NCBI GenBank assembly: GCA_012837655.1
Contig: DUQT01000027.1
Span: 1 to 10,935 of the forward strand
Direction: 5' to 3'
DNA length: 10,935 bases
Source of the DNA: Actinomyces sp.
Lineage (GTDB): Bacteria; Actinomycetota; Actinomycetes; Actinomycetales; Actinomycetaceae
Positions 7,351 to 10,935 of the stretch are shown here, piece after piece. The position numbers and the translations under genes are program-made. Numbering within the stretch: the first letter of the stretch is position 1; the number at the start of each line of letters is the position of its first letter. The notes under the pieces were generated by a model, which saw only the letters and a program-made list of their open reading frames with translations, was not told the DNA's origin and did no database searches.

Positions 7351-7439
7351 GAATCTTTGGATTCGCCCTGGTCGGGCGTGGATCCATGGCTGAGCCATTC
7401 GCATATCGAGTGTCCCCCACTGGTTGTCCAAGGCTCAGC
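7351..7439 (+). promoter_or_regulatory. Structured rpsT leader, candidate autoregulatory region
   Basis: Dense inverted repeats occupy the gap before rpsT: GAATC/GATTC (7351-7364, 4-base loop), CGCCC/GGGCG (7364-7378, 5-base loop), the palindrome ATGGCTGAGCCAT (7386-7398), and an 8-base perfect pair GCTGAGCC (7389-7396) with GGCTCAGC (7432-7439). The last two are mutually exclusive, so two folds are possible. Feedback of S20 on its own message is known in E. coli; that this leader does the same is inference. Confidence 0.35.
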
Positions 7440-7480
7440 AAGCCCTCACCGACCCTGTAATCGAAAAAGAGAGTGTAACT

Positions 7481-7744
7481 GTGGCAAATATTAAGTCCCA
7501 GATTAAGCGCAACAAGACCAACGAGAAGCGCCGCCAGCGTAATCAGGCCGTTAAGACGGAACTGAAGACCTACGTGCGTCGCACTCGTGAAGCGATTGCT
7601 GCCGGTGACCGTGAGAAGGCAGAAGAAGCTCTGCGCGCCGCTGGCCGCAAGCTTGACAAGGCAGTCTCGAAGGGTGTTATTCACCGCAACCAGGCTGCCA
7701 ACCGTAAGTCCAAGCTCGCTAAGCAGATTGCGAAAATGGACTAA
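7481..7744 (+). CDS. rpsT: 30S ribosomal protein S20
   Basis: An 87-residue, highly basic protein that binds 16S rRNA in the small subunit. It starts MANIKSQIKRNKTNEKRRQR as S20 proteins do and continues with the typical long helices (VKTELKTYVRRTREAI, EKAEEALRAAGRKLDKA) and the conserved GVIHRNQAANRKSKLAKQI. Length is normal. The start is GTG 7481, with GAGAG seven bases upstream; the open frame reaches back to TTG 7424, but those 19 residues do not belong to S20. It stands alone, followed at once by a strong terminator. The leader contains several inverted repeats. Its position near lepA is common in actinobacteria. Confidence 0.97.
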   Translation: MANIKSQIKRNKTNEKRRQRNQAVKTELKTYVRRTREAIAAGDREKAEEALRAAGRKLDKAVSKGVIHRNQAANRKSKLAKQIAKMD

Positions 7745-7754
7745 CGTTTAGACC

Positions 7755-7794
7755 AAAAGTGGAGGGCCAGATTGATCTGGCCCTCCACTTTTTT
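7755..7794. terminator. Strong rho-independent terminator after rpsT, usable from both sides
   Basis: An arm at 7755-7772 (AAAAGTGGAGGGCCAGAT) is perfectly complementary to 7775-7792, with only TG between; in practice a 17-base-pair stem with a 4-base loop, ending in six Ts (7789-7794). It begins 10 bases after the rpsT stop. On the minus strand the same stem ends in TTTT, so it can also stop the convergent lipoprotein transcript, whose stop codon is at 7826. Confidence 0.95.
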
Positions 7795-7825
7795 GTTTCC
7801 GATTCATACCCTCAGCAACTGCGGA

Positions 7826-10054
7826 CTAGAAGTTCCGGAACGGCTTATCAAAAGGCTCCTGTATTGACTTCGGCCATACGAACGCACGATCTCCAACTTC
7901 TCCTACGATTTCCTGATCAGTTAAGGCACTGAACCTCTTAATGCTCTCGTCGCCTTGATCATTCCAGGTTGGGTCATAGTTGAGCCACGTACCATCGATG
8001 TTGACTTTGTTCCACGCGTGCCCGTCGCTCCCGCTAATTCCGCTGACGGTGATTGACTGCAACCCAGCTTCCATAGCAAGCAGTTGGAAGGCGTCAGCAT
8101 ATCCGGTACAGATAGCACCACCTTCTAGCAGAGGTCCTGCCGCAGTTTGGTGCGGGTGAACATTCAAGGTCCGCATGATGGTATCAACTTCCAGTCGACT
8201 GCTTAAAGCTGCAATTTGCTCAGGACCGGCTTCGTCACCTCTCGCCAAGATTTCTTCCCGTTCTGCATCGGAGAGCCTTGTGTAGATTGTGTTCTGTGCC
8301 AACCAATCATCAATGGCATCAGCCTTTTCGCGGTCAGTCATACCATTGGAAATAATTTCGGCTACAACTTGCTCCGCCTTTTTCTTGACCTCACTTTGAA
8401 TCGCAAGGAACTCTTCACGAGTCTCAAGAACTCTGCGCTCATTAAAGACTGGAGTACCTTCAAGCACCTCAAAGAGCCTCGGGGTAATCTGCAAAATCTT
8501 GGAGGTTTCATCAAAATCATGCTGAGGTAGCTGCTCCCCTAAGATCAGCGGATTCTGAGATACGGCCTCGATAATCGCACTACGCACCTGCAGTTTGGTT
8601 GAGGATTCCGGGAACGCCGATAGGTCTATTTCCGTATACCCCTGTTCCATGTGAGCGGCGATGTAACGCGACATTTCAGTCGTTCCGAAGATATGATCAG
8701 GTATTTCGATTGGTTTCTCCGGAACCGCAGTCCAGGTCTTAGCGGCTCCAGATGCATCGATATCCTCTGGAATACCGTCAGTTGGCGGGTCATATGAGTT
8801 GACTCGCTCAATCATTTCATCGACAGATCCATCCTCGGGATTATCGCTGAATGACAGTACCTGGCGAAGCGAAGAGTCACGGATGCTGAATTCAACAGCT
8901 ACGCCCTCTAGATAATTGGCGTCAACTCTCTTTGCATCAGCCGCAAAAGAGCGGATATAGCCATCTCCAGCGATCGCTGGTAGCCCATCGGGGAAATCGT
9001 TCGGAGCAATGACTGCGCTACCGTAGAATCGCTCCAAAAACTCGGGACTGTTAAGGATGTTAACAGGAATTCGAGGACTAATGTCATCGAGTGGACGTAG
9101 CGCCGATGTTTGCCAGGTGCCGTCTTTCTTCACCATAGTGAATAGGTATCCAGCAGCTTCTTCTGGCATTTGAGTATCGTGCCCGTATACGCTGATACTC
9201 AATTCATCTTTTTCATCTATGTCAGTGATCTTCAGAAACTGGTTTGCCTTTGTGTGGGCGTACCTGGTAGAAGCGTGCAGAAGATTCGCAGGCTGCCAAA
9301 GATCAATCACATTTCCATCGCGCATATCTTCCGCGGCGGGCCTGAATCCGTAGACTTTGAGGTTTTGAACTCCTGTCTTTGGCGATTTTGAAGCCTGTGC
9401 CTTTGCAAGCACCAATTCCTCGACACCGTCACCAAGATCTCCAATGGTGACTTCCGCGTGGCCATTTCTATATCTAACCTCCGGCGTGGGAAGGTCTTCC
9501 CGACCTTCAACGCGAATGGGAGTCACTTCTGGTTTTTCCAGTATCCTGCCCTTTTTGTCCGTGCGTTGCATTAGGTAGAAGGTTGAAAAGACGCCCCAAG
9601 TGTTGGCATCGAAAAGTTCGATCCACCGTTCCTCTTCAGGCAAATCTTCCAGAAGGTTCAGTTGCACTGAATACAGGCTCTGACCCTCGATGTGATTTCC
9701 TGGAATGATCCTGTATCCGCCACCATTTGTGAAGACTGAAGAGGTATCAAACGGTACTTTTAGTGCGGGATCCAAGTAAATCTGCGCATCCTGCGCCTGC
9801 CCAGTTTCCGGGTCAGGCTCGTTGCGGAGTTTTTCCTCGACCTCCCACCAGTCCCGCTCGGTGTAGATATCTTTTTCAACAAAGAGCGCTTCATCCGGTG
9901 CCACAACAAGTTCTGGTTGCCAGGCAAATGCGCCCTCAGCGCTTCCACCTTTTTGTAGTCCAGCAGACACCGCGCCGTTATCACCACAGGCGCTCAAACC
10001 GACAACTGCCAGCGAAATGATTGAAAGGCTGGCCAAAAGACGTTTTACTTGCAC
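7826..10054 (-). CDS. Lipoprotein with C-terminal transglutaminase-like domain
   Basis: A 742-residue predicted lipoprotein. The signal peptide runs MQVKRLLASLSIISLAVVG to a lipobox LSAC with the lipidated Cys at 23, so the mature protein is tethered to the outer face of the membrane. Residues 24 to about 560 match nothing I recognise; they look like soluble beta-rich modules with many acidic residues. A helical lead-in (MTDREKADAIDDWLAQNTIYT, about 572-592) is followed by the transglutaminase-like core (PF01841 type): Cys649 in GGAICTGYADAF, His679 in GHAWNKV and Asp694 in NYDPTWND. The catalytic triad is complete, so cross-linking, amidase or protease activity on surface proteins is plausible, but the substrate is unknown. 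The start is GTG, with GGAG nine bases upstream lying on the stop of the upstream gene (6-base gap), so the two form an operon. GC of sampled lines is about 43-47%, below the rest of the window. Confidence 0.85.
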   Translation of the reverse strand: MQVKRLLASLSIISLAVVGLSACGDNGAVSAGLQKGGSAEGAFAWQPELVVAPDEALFVEKDIYTERDWWEVEEKLRNEPDPETGQAQDAQIYLDPALKVPFDTSSVFTNGGGYRIIPGNHIEGQSLYSVQLNLLEDLPEEERWIELFDANTWGVFSTFYLMQRTDKKGRILEKPEVTPIRVEGREDLPTPEVRYRNGHAEVTIGDLGDGVEELVLAKAQASKSPKTGVQNLKVYGFRPAAEDMRDGNVIDLWQPANLLHASTRYAHTKANQFLKITDIDEKDELSISVYGHDTQMPEEAAGYLFTMVKKDGTWQTSALRPLDDISPRIPVNILNSPEFLERFYGSAVIAPNDFPDGLPAIAGDGYIRSFAADAKRVDANYLEGVAVEFSIRDSSLRQVLSFSDNPEDGSVDEMIERVNSYDPPTDGIPEDIDASGAAKTWTAVPEKPIEIPDHIFGTTEMSRYIAAHMEQGYTEIDLSAFPESSTKLQVRSAIIEAVSQNPLILGEQLPQHDFDETSKILQITPRLFEVLEGTPVFNERRVLETREEFLAIQSEVKKKAEQVVAEIISNGMTDREKADAIDDWLAQNTIYTRLSDAEREEILARGDEAGPEQIAALSSRLEVDTIMRTLNVHPHQTAAGPLLEGGAICTGYADAFQLLAMEAGLQSITVSGISGSDGHAWNKVNIDGTWLNYDPTWNDQGDESIKRFSALTDQEIVGEVGDRAFVWPKSIQEPFDKPFRNF

Positions 10055-10060
10055 AGTTTT

Positions 10061-10672
10061 CTACTCCAAATCAAACACTGAGAAGTCACAGAGAACCGGA
10101 GCCTGTTCACTAGCCCAGCCATTCGGGGCTAACTCACCATTTACTGTGATGGAGCAAGCCAAAGTGACATTCACGTTCGGGTCGGCAGGTTCAAGGTAAA
10201 TCTGCCAATCTGCTTGGGCCTGGTTAGTTGCAACAACGGTTTTTGACCAGGTTTGTCCATCCAAAAGAGTCATCGTGCCTTCCGAGGGGTCTTCTGAAGT
10301 CTTTTCAAGGTCATTCTCTTCAGACATGGACAGCACATATAGGGTGGCGTCGCCTCCGATAACTTTTGCTTCAAGTTCTATGTTTAGAGGCTCATCGAGC
10401 GATTCCACAAGGTGATCGGTGGGAGCTACTTCTGCCTCTTTCTTTGCCAAGTCTTCCGACTCAATCTTTTCTGCAGCAGCTACAGAAATGATTTTCGGCC
10501 GATTCTCACTGAAAGGAGCTCCTTCGATCACTTCTTCTTCTTTGAACTCTGGCTTATTCTCAAGCCACGTTTCAGAGTGATAGGCCTTCAGTTGATTAAA
10601 AACTAGAAGGAATCCACCTCCAAGAGCCAATCCAACTGCTACGACGACACCAATGGCAATCTTCCAGCCCTT
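10061..10672 (-). pseudogene. Membrane span and extracellular domain of a frameshifted surface protein (3' part)
   Basis: The coding-like frame begins right after TGA (10673-10675) with KGWKIAIGVVVAVGLALGGG, a full membrane span preceded by basic residues, then about 170 extracellular residues. The only start codon in this frame is TTG 10630, which would cut the span in half, so the piece is almost certainly the continuation of the repeat-rich frame upstream. The outer part is acidic at first (EFKEEEV, EKIESEDLAKKEAE) and ends in a beta-rich region with two cysteines (TLACSITVNG and APVLCDF). This spacing recalls the C-terminal end of MmpS-type actinobacterial proteins (CxIxVDG...C), which I take as resemblance only. 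It is the upstream partner of the transglutaminase lipoprotein, 6 bases apart. Function unknown; pseudogene status is not proven because a one-base error would have the same effect. Confidence 0.6.
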
Positions 10673-10935
10673 TCACAACTTTTTTTCGAGGCTTTTTGTC
10701 ACTACCCGAAGGAGGCTTTGGCTTACCCTTCCTGGGATTAGGATTCGGAAGGCCGGTGCCTGACGGAGGATGTGGAGTGCCGGGTCTCACGTTGGAGTTG
10801 GGATGTCCATTCCTGAAATTAGGATTGGGGGCACCGGTCCTGAAATTCGGGTTTGGGTTCCCGTATCCCCCGTTAGGATTTGGGTAGCTGTTTCCACTGT
10901 TGGGGCCTGGGTAACCATTTCCCCCGTTAGGGCCT
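10596..10935 (-). CDS. Repeat-rich cytoplasmic N-terminal part of the same surface protein (partial, out of frame with its 3' part)
   Basis: This frame is open to the right edge, so the true start lies outside. From the edge it encodes nine-residue units of the type (N/G)PNxxxGxP, then a basic stretch KPRKKVVKG. Read straight on, it leaves this composition at once, giving LEDCHWCRRSSW and a stop at 10596-10598, while the expected membrane span is in the +1 frame. Gly/Pro/Asn-rich cytoplasmic tails followed by a Lys/Arg stop-transfer patch and one span are a common actinobacterial membrane-protein design, which supports one original gene covering 10061-10935 and beyond. The last 24 codons or so (10596-10667) are therefore probably not native sequence. 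Confidence 0.55.
   Translation of the reverse strand, partial: GPNGGNGYPGPNSGNSYPNPNGGYGNPNPNFRTGAPNPNFRNGHPNSNVRPGTPHPPSGTGLPNPNPRKGKPKPPSGSDKKPRKKVVKGLEDCHWCRRSSWIGSWRWIPSSF
10668..10673 (-). other. Frame break (+1) at AAAGGG
   Basis: Before this point the frame encodes the repeats and KKPRKKVVK; after it the frame one base later encodes GWKIAIGVVV. Dropping one A or one G from GTGAAAGGGCTGG joins them as VVKGWKIA. It cannot lie in the A7 run just upstream (about 10682-10688), because that would meet TGA at 10673-10675. Confidence 0.7.
10692..10934 (-). repeat. 27-base tandem repeat encoding 9-residue Pro/Asn/Gly units
   Basis: Read on the minus strand in the coding frame, successive 27-base blocks give GPNGGNGYP, GPNSGNSYP, NPNGGYGNP, NPNFRTGAP, NPNFRNGHP, NSNVRPGTP, HPPSGTGLP, NPNPRKGKP and a decayed KPPSGSDKK. 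Pro ends eight of the nine units and Gly is at position 7 in seven. The array continues past the edge. Divergence rises toward the membrane span, as in an old array growing at its distal end. Confidence 0.8.

Noticed and set aside
7424..7480. N-terminal extension of S20 from TTG 7424
   Set aside because: S20 proteins begin at MANIKSQ; the extra residues are not conserved and overlap the structured leader.
10682..10688. Seven-A run considered as the frameshift site of the membrane protein
   Set aside because: A shift there would run into TGA at 10673-10675 before reaching the membrane span, so the break must be after that codon.
10696..10887. Plus-strand frame encoding a Gly/Leu/Phe/Pro-rich peptide that looks like a repeat protein
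   Set aside because: The regularity is just the antisense reading of the 27-base repeat; the minus frame has the better coding logic because it leads into a membrane span.
10692..10934. Possible CRISPR array because of regular 27-base spacing
   Set aside because: Units are contiguous, degenerate and coding; there are no unique spacers and no cas genes.

Overview
The window reads as an ordinary chromosomal stretch from a Gram-positive actinobacterium, most likely of the Actinomycetales/Actinomycetaceae type; genus not determinable by eye. The reasons are the lepA-trmB-hemW cluster next to a DUF3097 gene and rpsT, the actinobacterial form of HemW and DUF3097, a PG_binding_4-type envelope protein, moderate GC, and heavy use of GTG/TTG start codons.

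Layout. 1-327 (minus) is the amino end of an envelope protein with one membrane segment, running off the left edge. 554-1423 (plus) is a DUF3097 protein that converges on, and overlaps by 12 bases, the minus-strand housekeeping cluster: membrane protein (5643-6476), then lepA (3693-5543), trmB (2776-3696) and hemW (1412-2779). The lepA/trmB and trmB/hemW junctions are both 4-base GTGA overlaps, so these three are very probably one translationally coupled message for translation fidelity, tRNA m7G modification and haem delivery. Divergent from 5643-6476 is a second unrecognised membrane protein (6559-7290), followed by rpsT (7481-7744) with a leader rich in inverted repeats and a near-perfect rho-independent terminator (7755-7794).

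The right third (7826-10935, minus) looks different. Single 60-base lines counted by hand give about 43-47% GC there, against about 63% in trmB. It holds a 742-residue lipoprotein with a C-terminal transglutaminase-like catalytic triad and, 6 bases upstream, a membrane protein whose cytoplasmic amino part is a 9-residue (27-base) tandem repeat. The membrane protein's reading frame is broken by a +1 shift at an AAAGGG tract just before its membrane segment. The two genes are spaced as an operon and are the least ordinary part of the window: a possible cell-surface module, with a gene that is either broken, mis-sequenced, phase-variable or recoded.

There is no tRNA, CRISPR array, transposon or riboswitch that I can support, and no gene-free stretch above 300 bases. 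The longest gaps are 328-553 and 7291-7480, both described below.
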